A DNA stretch of 64,000 nt from Frigoribacterium sp. PvP032 (lineage in GTDB: Bacteria; Actinomycetota; Actinomycetes; Actinomycetales; Microbacteriaceae): positions 620,001 through 684,000 of the forward strand of contig NZ_JAFIBM010000001.1 in the NCBI RefSeq assembly GCF_017833035.1, in the 5' to 3' direction. The notes under the pieces were generated by a model, which saw only the letters and a list, made by a program, of their open reading frames with translations, was not told where the DNA came from and ran no database searches. Below are positions 1 to 7,092 of this stretch, in pieces. Both the position numbers and the translations under genes were made by a program. The stretch's first letter is position 1; each line of letters starts with the position of its first letter.

Positions 1-610
1 CGAGTCGCTCGACTACGACAAGGTCGCGCCGCTGCTCTGCGCCGGCATCACGCTCTACTCGCCGCTGCACCACTGGGGCGTGACCGAGGGCACCAAGGTC
101 GCCATCGTCGGCATGGGCGGCCTCGGCCACATGGGCGTCAAGATCGCCGCCGCGCTCGGCGCCGACGTCACCGTGCTGTCGCAGACGACCTCGAAGGAGG
201 AGGACTCGCTGCGCTTCGGCGCGAAGGCGCACTACGCGACCAGCGACGAGCAGACCTTCACCGACCTGGCGAACTCGTTCGACCTGATCGTCAACACCGT
301 CTCGGCCAAGATCGACATGGGCGCGTACCTCGGCCTGCTGGCCGTCGACGGCACCCTCGTCAACGTCGGCGCCCCCTCGGAGCCCCTCGAGGTGCCCGCG
401 TTCGCGCTGATCCCGGCTCGCCGCAGCTGGGCCGGCTCGGCCATCGGCGGCATCCGCGAGACCCAGGAGATGCTCGACTTCTGCGCCGAGCACGGCATCC
501 TGCCCGAGACGGAGCTGATCAGCGCCGACCAGATCAACGAGGCCTACGACCGCGTGCTCAAGTCGGACGTGCGCTACCGCTTCGTGATCGACGCCGCGAC
601 GTTCGAGTAG
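1..610 (+). CDS. Zinc-type NAD(P)-dependent alcohol dehydrogenase, C-terminal part (5' end outside window)
   Basis: The reading frame is already open at base 2 and ends with TAG at 608-610, so only the C-terminal ~200 residues are present. The visible part begins inside the catalytic domain ([16 protein letters not shown]) and continues into the Rossmann fold, whose dinucleotide motif GMGGLGHMG is clear. This arrangement is typical of the cinnamyl-alcohol/YahK-AdhC branch of medium-chain zinc dehydrogenases, which reduce aldehydes with NADPH. The N-terminal zinc ligands cannot be checked because they lie outside the window. A GTG at 80 is in frame but lies in the middle of the conserved fold and is not the start. 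A strong hairpin follows at 776-814. Confidence 0.9.
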   Translation, partial: ESLDYDKVAPLLCAGITLYSPLHHWGVTEGTKVAIVGMGGLGHMGVKIAAALGADVTVLSQTTSKEEDSLRFGAKAHYATSDEQTFTDLANSFDLIVNTVSAKIDMGAYLGLLAVDGTLVNVGAPSEPLEVPAFALIPARRSWAGSAIGGIRETQEMLDFCAEHGILPETELISADQINEAYDRVLKSDVRYRFVIDAATFE

Positions 611-775
611 GTCGCGCGCTGCGCGGTGCGCGCTGCGCGCCGCTCGGTGCACGGTGCGCGGTGCTTGCTGCACGCCGCGCGCTGCACGTCTCGCGCTGAG
701 CACCGCCGAGACCCCTCGGACCCGCGGGCACCCTCGCTCGCGCCGAGGGGTGTGCGCGGTTCCGCCTGGTCTCGA

Positions 776-814
776 CGCACGAACGCCCTCGCCCTGTGCG
801 GGGGCGTTCGTGCG
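776..814 (+). terminator. Hairpin, probable terminator of the alcohol dehydrogenase
   Basis: A perfect 13-bp stem (776-788 pairing with 802-814, arm CGCACGAACGCCC) encloses a 13-base loop. It lies 165 bases past the dehydrogenase stop and before the convergent TetR gene. There is no T-tract, as is common for actinobacterial terminators. Confidence 0.5.
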
Positions 815-860
815 TGTGCGGGCGGTGGTCGCCCGGCGTTCCCCGTGCAGACCCCTCGGA

Positions 861-900
861 CCCGCGCACACCCTCGGGCGCGCCGAGGGGTGTGCGCGGG
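861..900. repeat. Family A intergenic inverted repeat (copy 2; copy 1 at ~710-763)
   Basis: Arm CCCGCGCACACCC (861-873) pairs with 888-900. The same sequence pattern (ACCCCTCGRACCCGCGC, centre GGCGCGC, then GCGCGGGTTC) recurs near 5542, 13166, 15895, 34216, 35406, 45352, 48527 and 48724, always outside genes. Confidence 0.75.
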
Positions 901-989
901 TTCGCCGGGTGCAGGAGGCCGGGCGGGGGGTGCGACCCGCCGGGAGCCGGTGCGGTGCGTCAGGGGGAGGCGCGGGCGTCGGCGCGGAG

Positions 990-1682
990 TCAGCGGCGCA
1001 GCGCCAGCAGCGCGAGGTGTGCGTCGAGAGCCGTGACCGCCCAGGAGGCGTCGGTCCCGACGACCTGGGCGAGCAGGTGCAGGGCCAGGCCGTCCACGAC
1101 GGCGTGGGTGAGCTCGACGTCCACGCCGGCCGTCGCGGGGGCGCCGGGGGCGCGGGTCGCGGGGCCGCCTGCCGCGCCGCCGCCGCCGCCTCCTGCTGCT
1201 GCGCCGCCGCCTCCTGCGCCGCCGCCTCCTGCGGCGCCGGCGCTGGCGACGTCCGCGTCGAGGTGCGCCAGCGCCAGCGCGCAGACGTCGTGCACCGCGG
1301 CGTGCGTCTGCTCGTGCGCGGCCCGGAGCGAGGCGTCGGTCAGGGCGAGGGCGGCGAAGGCGACGGTCACCTCCATCTCCGCACGACGCTCGTCGTCGAG
1401 GGGGAGCAGCTCGAGGAGGACGGCCCGGGCCGCGTCGTGCCCGCCGGTCGCCGACGCCGCCCGCGCGACGCGCTCACGCAGCCGCGACACGAGCAGGGAG
1501 ACGGCGGCGTCGCGCACGCTCGCCTGCGTCGGGAACGTGTAGCGGAGCGACGAGGGAGGCAGGCCGGCCTCGGCGGCGACCTTGCGGACGGAGACCTCCG
1601 TGGGTCCGTCGCGGACGAGCACCCGCCAGGCGGCTTCGCCGACGATGCGGCGGCGATCGTCGAGGTCCACGGTGCGGGGCAT
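990..1682 (-). CDS. TetR-family regulator of the adjacent SMR efflux pair
   Basis: This is a 230-residue TetR-type repressor. The N-terminal helix-turn-helix spans about residues 9-52 (RKVAAEAGLPPSSLRYTF), followed by a helical ligand-binding domain. A glycine/alanine-rich stretch near residues 148-172 is unusual for the family and is encoded by imperfect repeats around 1160-1240. It looks like a flexible insert in the ligand domain. The gene is transcribed away from two SMR genes, and the shared 125-bp promoter contains two identical operator-like motifs, so control of the efflux pair by this protein is likely. The ligand is unknown, probably a cationic or lipophilic drug. Confidence 0.88.
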   Translation of the reverse strand: MPRTVDLDDRRRIVGEAAWRVLVRDGPTEVSVRKVAAEAGLPPSSLRYTFPTQASVRDAAVSLLVSRLRERVARAASATGGHDAARAVLLELLPLDDERRAEMEVTVAFAALALTDASLRAAHEQTHAAVHDVCALALAHLDADVASAGAAGGGGAGGGGAAAGGGGGGAAGGPATRAPGAPATAGVDVELTHAVVDGLALHLLAQVVGTDASWAVTALDAHLALLALRR

Positions 1683-1694
1683 CCCCCAATTCTG

Positions 1695-1742
1695 GCACGA
1701 CTGTGCGAAAACGTGCTAGAACTAATTCCGCACGACTGTGCG
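1695..1742. promoter_or_regulatory. Two identical TetR operator-like sites in the divergent promoter
   Basis: The 13-mer GCACGACTGTGCG, which has inverted arms GCAC/GTGC, occurs at 1695-1707 and again at 1730-1742. The copies are 35 bp apart, within the region between the TetR gene and the SMR genes. A locally AT-richer segment (CTAGAACTAATTC) lies between them and probably holds promoter elements. Binding by the neighbouring TetR protein is inferred from position and symmetry. Confidence 0.7.
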
Positions 1743-1806
1743 ACTACGGGTCGCACAGGGCTGCCGACATCTGATCGGCTCGGTGCGAGGAGGAGAGGGG
1801 CTCGTC

Positions 1807-2121
1807 ATGGCCTGGTTGCTGCTGATCGTCGCGGGGGTGCTCGAGGCCGTCTGGGCGTCGGCCCTCGGTGCCTCGAGGAACTTCACGAAGAAGGGGCCGA
1901 CCGTGCTGTTCGTCGTCGCGCTGGTCCTGAGCATGGTCGGCCTCGCGCTGGCGATGAACGACCTGCCCGTCGGCACCGCCTACGCCGTGTGGGTCGGGAT
2001 CGGTGCGGTGCTGACGGTGGTCATCGCGGTCGTCCGCCGCCAGGAGGTGCTGACCGTCGCCCGGGCCCTGCTGCTCGCCGTGCTGATCGGCTGCGTCGTC
2101 GGCCTCAAGGTGGTCAGCTGA
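1807..2121 (+). CDS. SMR-family multidrug efflux subunit 1
   Basis: This 104-residue protein has four predicted membrane helices, the size of EmrE/SugE-type small multidrug resistance proteins. The essential membrane glutamate is present at residue 13 (VLEAVWASALG), and the family signature GTAYAVWVGIG is present in the third helix region. These proteins exchange protons for cationic drugs or guanidinium compounds in the inner membrane. The ATG at 1807 was chosen because a strong ribosome site (GAGGAGAGGGG) lies just upstream; a longer start would add a non-conserved stretch. The next gene overlaps it by one base, so the two subunits are translationally coupled and probably form a heterodimer, as in EbrAB or YkkCD. 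Confidence 0.93.
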   Translation: MAWLLLIVAGVLEAVWASALGASRNFTKKGPTVLFVVALVLSMVGLALAMNDLPVGTAYAVWVGIGAVLTVVIAVVRRQEVLTVARALLLAVLIGCVVGLKVVS

Positions 2122-2543
2122 TGCCGTGGGTCGTGCTCGTCGTCAGCGCCGTGCTCGAGGCGGTGTGGGCGACCGCGCTGGGTCGGAGCGAGGGGCTCTC
2201 GGTGCTCGCCCCCTCCGTCGTCTTCGTGCTCGGCCTCGCCGCCTCGATGGCGACGCTCGGCTGGGTCACGCGGCACATCCCGATCAGCACCGCCTACGCG
2301 ATCTGGGCCGGCCTCGGCGCGGCCTTCACGGTCACCTGGAGCATGCTCACCGGGGGCGAGGCCGTCACCGTCGTGCGGGTGCTGCTGCTCGCGGGGATCG
2401 TCGGCAGCGTCGTCGGGCTGAAGTTGCTGAAGTCGGGGCCGGCTGCGGCTGCGGCTGCGGGGCCGTCGTCGACCGAAGATCAGGCTGCTGCCGACGACGT
2501 CGCCCCTGGTGCGGGCGACGGGGGCGCGGTGCCTACGCGCTGA
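2121..2543 (+). CDS. SMR-family multidrug efflux subunit 2
   Basis: The 140-residue partner of the upstream SMR protein begins in the overlapping TGATG at 2119-2123. It has the same four-helix plan, with the conserved glutamate at residue 13 (VLEAVWATALG) and the motif STAYAIWAGLG. Unlike subunit 1 it carries a ~35-residue hydrophilic tail rich in Ala, Asp and Gly after the last helix, partly encoded by a GCTGCG repeat. Paired SMR genes commonly insert in opposite orientations and work as heterodimers. Its last 11 bases overlap the end of a small gene on the other strand. Confidence 0.92.
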   Translation: MPWVVLVVSAVLEAVWATALGRSEGLSVLAPSVVFVLGLAASMATLGWVTRHIPISTAYAIWAGLGAAFTVTWSMLTGGEAVTVVRVLLLAGIVGSVVGLKLLKSGPAAAAAAGPSSTEDQAAADDVAPGAGDGGAVPTR

Positions 2544-2679
2544 GCCCGAGGAGGAACAGCATCCCGACGACGAGGCTCGCGCAGGTCGCGACCGCCGACG
2601 AGGCGACCATGAACAGCGTCACCTGACGCTCGTGGTCGCGCACCTCGGAGAAGCTGCTCGTGGGACGGATGATGCTCAT
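2533..2679 (-). CDS. Small single-pass membrane protein (48 aa), function unknown
   Basis: A short gene starts with ATG at 2679 and has a good ribosome site (GAGAGGAG) seven bases upstream on the minus strand. The protein has a polar N-terminus (MSIIRPTSSFSEVRDHERQ) followed by one or two hydrophobic segments (ASLVVGMLFLLGLSA). I do not recognise the family. It overlaps the 3' end of the SMR2 gene tail to tail. Upstream, at 2731-2742, lies the near-palindrome ATGCATGTGCAT beside a TGACAA-like -35 element, suggesting its own regulated promoter. The good ribosome site supports a real gene, but its small size limits confidence. Confidence 0.6.
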   Translation of the reverse strand: MSIIRPTSSFSEVRDHERQVTLFMVASSAVATCASLVVGMLFLLGLSA

Positions 2680-2819
2680 GGGGGCTCCTCTCGGCAGCGT
2701 CGTGCTGCGTGGGGTCGACGTCGCATGTCTATGCATGTGCATCTTGTCACGGGCGGTCGGATCGGTCCGCGACGTCGTCGGGGGCCTTCGCGAAGTGGAC
2801 AGCATGCGCCCGCGACGAA

Positions 2820-2880
2820 GTCGAGTTGCCCCGAACTGCTGCCTGCGCGGCCCGGAGGCAGCAGTTCGGGGCAACTCGAC
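2820..2880. repeat. Family B intergenic palindrome (perfect 25-bp arms)
   Basis: Arms 2820-2844 and 2856-2880 are perfectly complementary around an 11-base loop. The outer sequence CGAGTTGCCCCGAA is shared with palindromes at 8864-8920, 15988-16044 and 28871-28933. It ends 10 bases from the stop codon of the minus-strand MarR gene, so it could act as a terminator or as a REP-like mobile repeat. Confidence 0.9.
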
Positions 2881-2890
2881 GAGACGCCGC

Positions 2891-3391
2891 CTAGGAGGCG
2901 GGGGTCGGGGAGGCGTCGGAGGCGCCCGGCAGCACCGCGGCCAGCTGCGCCAGGAAGGCGCGAACCGCCTCCAGCGCGTCGTCGTCCCAGTCGTCGAGGG
3001 CCGCCTCGAGCGCGGCTCCGCCCCGGCGGAGGAACGGGGCGATGCGCTCGTGCGCCTGCTCGGTCGGGCGCAGCGTCACGACGCGGCGGTCGGTGCTCTC
3101 GCGGCTGCGGGCGACCAGGCCCTGCGCCTCGAGTCGGTTGAGCAGGGCCGTGGTCGCGCCCGAGGTCAGTCCGATGCGGGACGAGAGCCTCGCCGGCGTC
3201 AGCGGCGCGCCTTCGCGCTCGGCCCAGATGACCTCGCCGAGGGCCGTGCCGTCGACGATCGGCAGGTCCATCCAGCGGGCCAGCTGGTGGGCCGACTCCT
3301 GGTAGGTCACGGCGTAGTGGCGCAGGGCCTCGAGCACCTGCGTCCGCGGCGTCGGCGGAGTCGTCGGCGTCGGCTGCGTCGGCGTCGTCAT
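2891..3391 (-). CDS. MarR-family transcriptional regulator
   Basis: This 166-residue protein has the MarR winged-helix fold. The recognition region (LSSRIGLTSGATTALLNRLE) is at about residues 67-90, followed by the DRR-containing wing (STDRRVVTLRPT). It is divergently placed neither to itself nor to its neighbour: it is followed upstream by an FAD monooxygenase on the same strand, a common pairing in which MarR senses the aromatic or antibiotic substrate of the enzyme. The N-terminal Thr/Pro-rich stretch is not conserved in the family. Palindromic TTCAC/GTGAA motifs before the monooxygenase gene (4724-4750) are candidate binding sites. Confidence 0.9.
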   Translation of the reverse strand: MTTPTQPTPTTPPTPRTQVLEALRHYAVTYQESAHQLARWMDLPIVDGTALGEVIWAEREGAPLTPARLSSRIGLTSGATTALLNRLEAQGLVARSRESTDRRVVTLRPTEQAHERIAPFLRRGGAALEAALDDWDDDALEAVRAFLAQLAAVLPGASDASPTPAS

Positions 3392-3443
3392 GGGTCGATC
3401 CTCCCACCCGCCCGCGTCGGCCCTGACGGACGTGCTGCAGGCG

Positions 3444-4670
3444 TCACGCGCGCAGCTGCGGGTACTCGGCCAGCACCGGCACGTGCTTCTCGCTCGTCAG
3501 CAGGTTCGCCTGGAAGAACTTGCGCACCGGTCGCGACGCGGTGACGCGGTGCATCGTCTGGATCGCCTTCACGCCCGCGCCCGACGACGGGTGCAGCAGC
3601 TTCGCCCCGCCGCGAGGCAGACCCTGCGCACTGTCGGCGTAGCGGCGCATCTGCCGCTCGTACCGGGCGAACGCAGCGCCCGGGCGGTCGGGGGACGCGG
3701 CGAGCTCGCCGACGAGGATGTGCGCCCCGACCAGCGACAGGGTCGTGCCCATGCCGGTCGGGCCCGAGCCCCAGGCGGCGTCGCCGACCAGCGCGATGCG
3801 GCCCCGGCTCCAGGTCGACATCACGACCTGCTCCATCCGCTGCGTGTAGAACTCGTCCGGGCGAGCGTCGAAGCCATCGAGGATGCGCTCGGTCTGCCAG
3901 CCCGCGCCTCGGAACCGCTCCCTCAGGATCTGCAGCTGCGCCTCCACCGGGAGCCCCTCGAAGCCCATCGGCTCGGACTCGAACGACATGCTCGCCCTGA
4001 TCGTGCCCTCGTTGTCGGGCCGCACCGAGGCGACACGGCCCCGGCCGGCCGTGAACCAGTCCCAGTGGTCGACGTCGTCGGGTCGGCGGTCGATCGTGCC
4101 GTACGCGATGCTGACGCCGAAGTCGCGCAGCTCGGTCTCGTCCGCGAAGAGGAGGCGGCGGGTGCGCGAGCTGCGCCCCTCGGCCACCAAGAACAGGTCG
4201 AAGCGCTCCTCGGTGCCGCTGTCGAAGGTGACGTCGACGCCCGTCGCGTCCTGCTCGGCCGCCACGACGAAGTCGCCGAAGCGGCGCTCGACGTCGGCGG
4301 GGACGACGTCGCCGAGGATGCCGGCGAGCCGCCCGCGCAGGATCTCGACCTCGGCGGTCGGGCCGTCCTGCCCCTCCTCCGTCGGGAACACGGCGTAGGG
4401 GCGGCCGGACTCGTCGACGAAGCGCGTGCCGTCCTCGCCGGTCAGGTTCGCGAGCACCGCCTCCTCGACGCCCATGCGGGTCAGGATCTCGCGACCGAGG
4501 CCACGGACGTCGATGTTCTGGCCGGTCTCGCGGGGCTCGGCGGAGCGCTCGAGGAGGACGGCGTCGAAGCCGGACTTCGCGAGGCCCCAGGCGAGTGCGG
4601 GGCCGGCGATGCTCGCGCCGGTGACGAGGACGCGGGGGCGCGAGGCCGAGGAGGAGTCGTGTGTGGACAT
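3444..4670 (-). CDS. FAD-dependent monooxygenase (TetX/PHBH-like)
   Basis: This 408-residue single-component flavoprotein hydroxylase has an N-terminal dinucleotide-binding motif (VLVTGASIAGPALAWGL) and the second FAD motif GDAAWGSGPTGMGTTL at about residues 280-300. Members oxidise aromatic compounds or polyketide/tetracycline-like drugs with NAD(P)H and O2. The start at 4670 (MSTHDSSS) was preferred over one 39 bases upstream because the Rossmann fold begins about 12 residues in. The gene lies behind a MarR regulator on the same strand, suggesting a role in detoxification. The substrate cannot be told from sequence. Confidence 0.9.
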   Translation of the reverse strand: MSTHDSSSASRPRVLVTGASIAGPALAWGLAKSGFDAVLLERSAEPRETGQNIDVRGLGREILTRMGVEEAVLANLTGEDGTRFVDESGRPYAVFPTEEGQDGPTAEVEILRGRLAGILGDVVPADVERRFGDFVVAAEQDATGVDVTFDSGTEERFDLFLVAEGRSSRTRRLLFADETELRDFGVSIAYGTIDRRPDDVDHWDWFTAGRGRVASVRPDNEGTIRASMSFESEPMGFEGLPVEAQLQILRERFRGAGWQTERILDGFDARPDEFYTQRMEQVVMSTWSRGRIALVGDAAWGSGPTGMGTTLSLVGAHILVGELAASPDRPGAAFARYERQMRRYADSAQGLPRGGAKLLHPSSGAGVKAIQTMHRVTASRPVRKFFQANLLTSEKHVPVLAEYPQLRA

Positions 4671-4723
4671 CGTGGTGCCTTCCGTCGGGGAGGCCGGGGT
4701 CGGCCGCACGACGTCAGACTAGC

Positions 4724-4750
4724 TTCACCATGATGAGACTTCACAGTGAA
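4724..4750. promoter_or_regulatory. TTCAC/GTGAA operator-like repeats upstream of the monooxygenase
   Basis: TTCAC occurs at 4724-4728. A perfect palindrome TTCACAGTGAA occurs at 4740-4750, about 70-80 bases before the monooxygenase start. The size fits a MarR dimer site. Binding by the MarR protein at 2891-3391 is inference. Confidence 0.45.
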
Positions 4751-4800
4751 AGCACATGCTGCGGACCGTGGGCGTGGCGCGGCTGCGCACTCGCTCGCGC

Positions 4801-4893
4801 ATTCAGGAGTTCGCGACTGGTGCCTCCTGAACTGTGCACGGTTCAGGAGGCTGAGTCCTGAGCAGTGCCAGCTCAGGACTCGGCTTCCTGAAT
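4801..4893. repeat. Family C 93-bp cloverleaf-like repeat (inverted orientation)
   Basis: The element runs from ATTCAGGA (4801-4808) to TCCTGAAT (4886-4893), which pair. Two internal hairpins are present: 4822-4832 with 4841-4851 (GCCTCCTGAAC) and 4853-4863 with 4871-4881 (GAGTCCTGAGC). Two further copies of exactly the same 93-bp length lie in tandem at 22112-22204 and 22257-22349 in the opposite orientation, each flanked by CTCTCCTC. It ends 30 bases before the stop of the PEBP gene. Confidence 0.85.
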
Positions 4894-4922
4894 GAGGAGA
4901 GCGAGCGGCGGGCAGGGTCGGG

Positions 4923-5474
4923 CTACTCGGCGGGGATCTCGCCCGTGGCGACGAGCGTGGCGCGAGCGATGATGTGCGACGCGATCGTGAAGTTCAGGTA
5001 CGCAGGCGTGCCGTCGGCGGGCACCTCGATGTCCTCGACGTCGAGCGCGTGGACCGTGATGAAGTAGCGGTGCTGACCGTGGCCCGCAGGAGGTGCGGCG
5101 CCGATGAACGAGGGAGCCCGCGAGTCGTTCGGCAGCTGGTACGCACCCTCGGGGAGCTGCGCGCCGGTCGCGTCTCCGGCTCCTTCGGGCAGGTCGGTCA
5201 CGGACGCCGGGATGTTCGCGACGGCCCAGTGCCAGAAGCCGGACTGCGTGGGGGCGTCAGGGTCGTAGACGGTGACGGCGTAGCTCTTGGTGCCCTCGGG
5301 GGCGCCCGACCACGAGAGCTGCGGCGAGACGTCCTGGCCGCCGGGGACGCCGAACGCCCCGGAGTACTGCTGCTGCGCGAAGGGGGCGCCGTCCTCGACG
5401 GTGGCGCTTGTGACGGTGAAGCTCGGCACCTTGGGGAGGCGGGCGAACGGGTCGTTTCCGGTGGTGTCGCTCAT
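4923..5474 (-). CDS. YbhB/YbcL-family PEBP-like protein
   Basis: This 183-residue protein belongs to the phosphatidylethanolamine-binding protein family. The hallmark ligand-pocket segment is present (YAVTVYDPDAP then GFWHWAVANIP). Bacterial YbhB-type members are cytosolic, bind small anions or phospholipid headgroups, and have no firm physiological role. The ATG at 5474 has a good ribosome site (AGGAAAGGA), so the shorter of the two possible starts was chosen. There is no signal peptide. Neighbours on both sides are separated by palindromic repeats, so it is probably a single-gene transcript. Confidence 0.92.
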   Translation of the reverse strand: MSDTTGNDPFARLPKVPSFTVTSATVEDGAPFAQQQYSGAFGVPGGQDVSPQLSWSGAPEGTKSYAVTVYDPDAPTQSGFWHWAVANIPASVTDLPEGAGDATGAQLPEGAYQLPNDSRAPSFIGAAPPAGHGQHRYFITVHALDVEDIEVPADGTPAYLNFTIASHIIARATLVATGEIPAE

Positions 5475-5541
5475 GGCGTTCCTTTCCTGGGGCGGCCGGG
5501 TGGCGCCTCCTGGAGGATCATGCTCCGGCACCCTCGGAAAC

Positions 5542-5577
5542 CGCGCAGACCCTCGTGCGCGCGCGAGGGTCTGCGCG
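5542..5577. repeat. Family A intergenic inverted repeat
   Basis: The 14-bp perfect arms CGCGCAGACCCTCG (5542-5555) and 5564-5577 surround an 8-base loop. It lies between two minus-strand genes, 61 bases from the stop of the downstream one. Confidence 0.8.
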
Positions 5578-5637
5578 AGTTCGGCGGGTGCGACGGTCCG
5601 GCGGGTGCGGCCGAAGGAACGGGCGCAGGAGGCGCGA

Positions 5638-6756
5638 CTAGCGGTCGAAGAGGCCGCCGAGGTCGCCCAGCCCGGGGATCTGGAAGCCCTCGCCGAGACC
5701 GCCGACCTGCTCGCCGAGGCCGGTGAGGTACTCCTCGCCGCCCTGGGCGATTCCGTCGACTCCCTCGGTCAGGCCGCCGAGACCCTCAGAGAGCCCGGCG
5801 ATGCCCTCGAGCCCGAAGTTCTCGGCGAGGCCGCCGAAGTCGACGCCGTTCGCGAGCGCTCCGGAGAGGAGCGGGCCCGCGACGCTGCTGACCGCGGCGC
5901 CGCCGGCCACGGCCAGGGCGAGGCCGCCGAGGGCGGCGACTCCTGCGCCAGCGGCTGCACCGGCGGCGAACTTGCCGGCGCCCGAGCCCTGACGGGCGCC
6001 GGTCGCGTGGCCGCCAGTGGCGCCGCCCGAGTTCTGGCCCGGGCGTCCGTGGCCGCCGAAGACGCGCTGCATCAGGCCCGGGTGCACGGTCTCGCCGCGG
6101 GTGGCGGCGCGGGCGAGGTCGTCGGTGCTGCCGCTTCGGGGCTGCTCGTGCGCGGGGAGCTCCTCGACGAGGCGCGCCTGCACGAGCTCGCGCTGCTGCG
6201 GGGTCAGGCGCGCGAACGCGTCGCGGTGCACCTGCTCGAGCTGCTCGGGCTCAGCCGTGCGGAGCAGGTAGTCGTACTTGCCGAGGGCGACGCGGTCGGC
6301 CTCGGTCGCGCGGGGAGCGCCGGCGGCGCCGGCGGCGCCGTGCTGCTGGGCCGGGCGCTGTTGACCCTGCTGGCGCTGGTCGTAGCCGCCCTGCTGGCGC
6401 TGGTCGTAGCCGCCCTGCTGGCTCTGCCGCTGCTGGCCCTGCTGGCCGTAGCCCTGCTGGCCTTGCTGGCCGTAGCCCTGCCTGTCCAGCTGGTCGTAGC
6501 CCTGCCCCTGCTGCTGGCCGTAGCCGGCCTGCCCCTGCTGCGGGCCGCCTCCTCGCTGGTCGCCGTGCTGCTGCTGGCTGCCGTCGCCGGTCAGCTTGTC
6601 GGCCGCCGTGCGGACGAGGTCGCGCCAGTCGGTGCCCGAGCCGGAGCCGGAGCCGGCGCCCGGTCGAGGCGGCTGGCCGTTGCGGGAGGACGAGGAGGAG
6701 TTCGAGTCGCCGAGCGCTTTCGCGGCGGCGCCCAGGAGGCGCTTGAAGTCGGGCAT
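5638..6756 (-). CDS. Q/G/Y-rich low-complexity protein with hydrophobic C-terminus (often annotated 'cation-transporting ATPase')
   Basis: Starting at MPDFKRLLGAAAKAL the product is 372 residues. An N-terminal helix is followed by a Ser/Gly linker and then a ~110-residue prion-like tract of GYGQQ, GQQ and GGYDQRQQ repeats. A conserved helical block comes next (ALGKYDYLLRTAEPEQLEQV, RLTPQQRELVQARL), then a Gly/Ala-rich hydrophobic region that could span the membrane, and a C-terminal series of GL(A/S)E(N/G) repeats. I recall similar Microbacteriaceae proteins labelled cation-transporting ATPase, but no P-loop or P-type ATPase motif is visible, so I would not use that name. An alternative start 57 bases upstream (MTSAGLPGG) is possible; neither has a strong ribosome site. 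Confidence 0.8.
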   Translation of the reverse strand: MPDFKRLLGAAAKALGDSNSSSSSRNGQPPRPGAGSGSGSGTDWRDLVRTAADKLTGDGSQQQHGDQRGGGPQQGQAGYGQQQGQGYDQLDRQGYGQQGQQGYGQQGQQRQSQQGGYDQRQQGGYDQRQQGQQRPAQQHGAAGAAGAPRATEADRVALGKYDYLLRTAEPEQLEQVHRDAFARLTPQQRELVQARLVEELPAHEQPRSGSTDDLARAATRGETVHPGLMQRVFGGHGRPGQNSGGATGGHATGARQGSGAGKFAAGAAAGAGVAALGGLALAVAGGAAVSSVAGPLLSGALANGVDFGGLAENFGLEGIAGLSEGLGGLTEGVDGIAQGGEEYLTGLGEQVGGLGEGFQIPGLGDLGGLFDR

Positions 6757-7092
6757 GCCCTCATCGTGCTGGCCCCCGATGTGCAGACCCCCGGGAAGAC
6801 CTGCGGAAGTCATCCGAACCGGCTCGTCTGTTCGCCCGCCTCCTCGTCCGCTCGGCCGCCTCCTCGTCTGGTCGCTCGCTCGCTCTGCGAGAGGTGAGTT
6901 GCCGTTTCGCGGGGTTCTGGGCGCGGTGAGGCCCCGCGAAGTGGCAACTCGCGGTGTGAGGACGAGCACGACGACGCCCGCCCCGGGCGGCGACCGACGG
7001 GAGTCCGTGGTGCCGCCCGGGGCGGGCGAGGTGAGGCGAGGTGCAGCGACGTGCGGTGCGGTGCGGTGCGGTGCGCTCGGCACCGCGGGGTG
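6757..7092. other. Intergenic region with a palindrome and GGTGC repeats
   Basis: No gene is supported here. A family B-like palindrome occupies 6896-6950. A pentamer run (GGTGC repeated about five times) lies at about 7043-7070, just before the stop of the surface-protein gene. Confidence 0.55.
6896..6950. repeat. Family B-related palindrome
   Basis: Arms GAGTTGCC (6896-6903) and TTCGCGGGG (6906-6914) pair with CCCCGCGAA (6932-6940) and GGCAACTC (6943-6950), with a 2-base internal mismatch. The outer GAGTTGCC/GGCAACTC is shared with family B but the inner stem differs. Confidence 0.75.

Larger units (their letters stand above)
611..989. other. Intergenic region with GC-rich repeats and hairpins, no gene
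   Basis: This stretch lies between convergent genes. Bases 611-705 are low-complexity GCGC/GGTGC-rich DNA. Two copies of the family A inverted repeat follow (about 710-763 and 861-900), with a separate perfect hairpin between them at 776-814. I find no convincing coding sequence. Confidence 0.6.

Noticed and set aside
4801-4893. A tRNA gene suggested by the cloverleaf fold
   Set aside because: No T-loop TTC-A-type or D-loop consensus, no plausible anticodon stem, and 93 bp copies occur in tandem elsewhere; treated as a repeat.
5638-6756. Function as a cation-transporting ATPase
   Set aside because: No P-type phosphorylation motif, Walker motif or transport helices of that class are visible.
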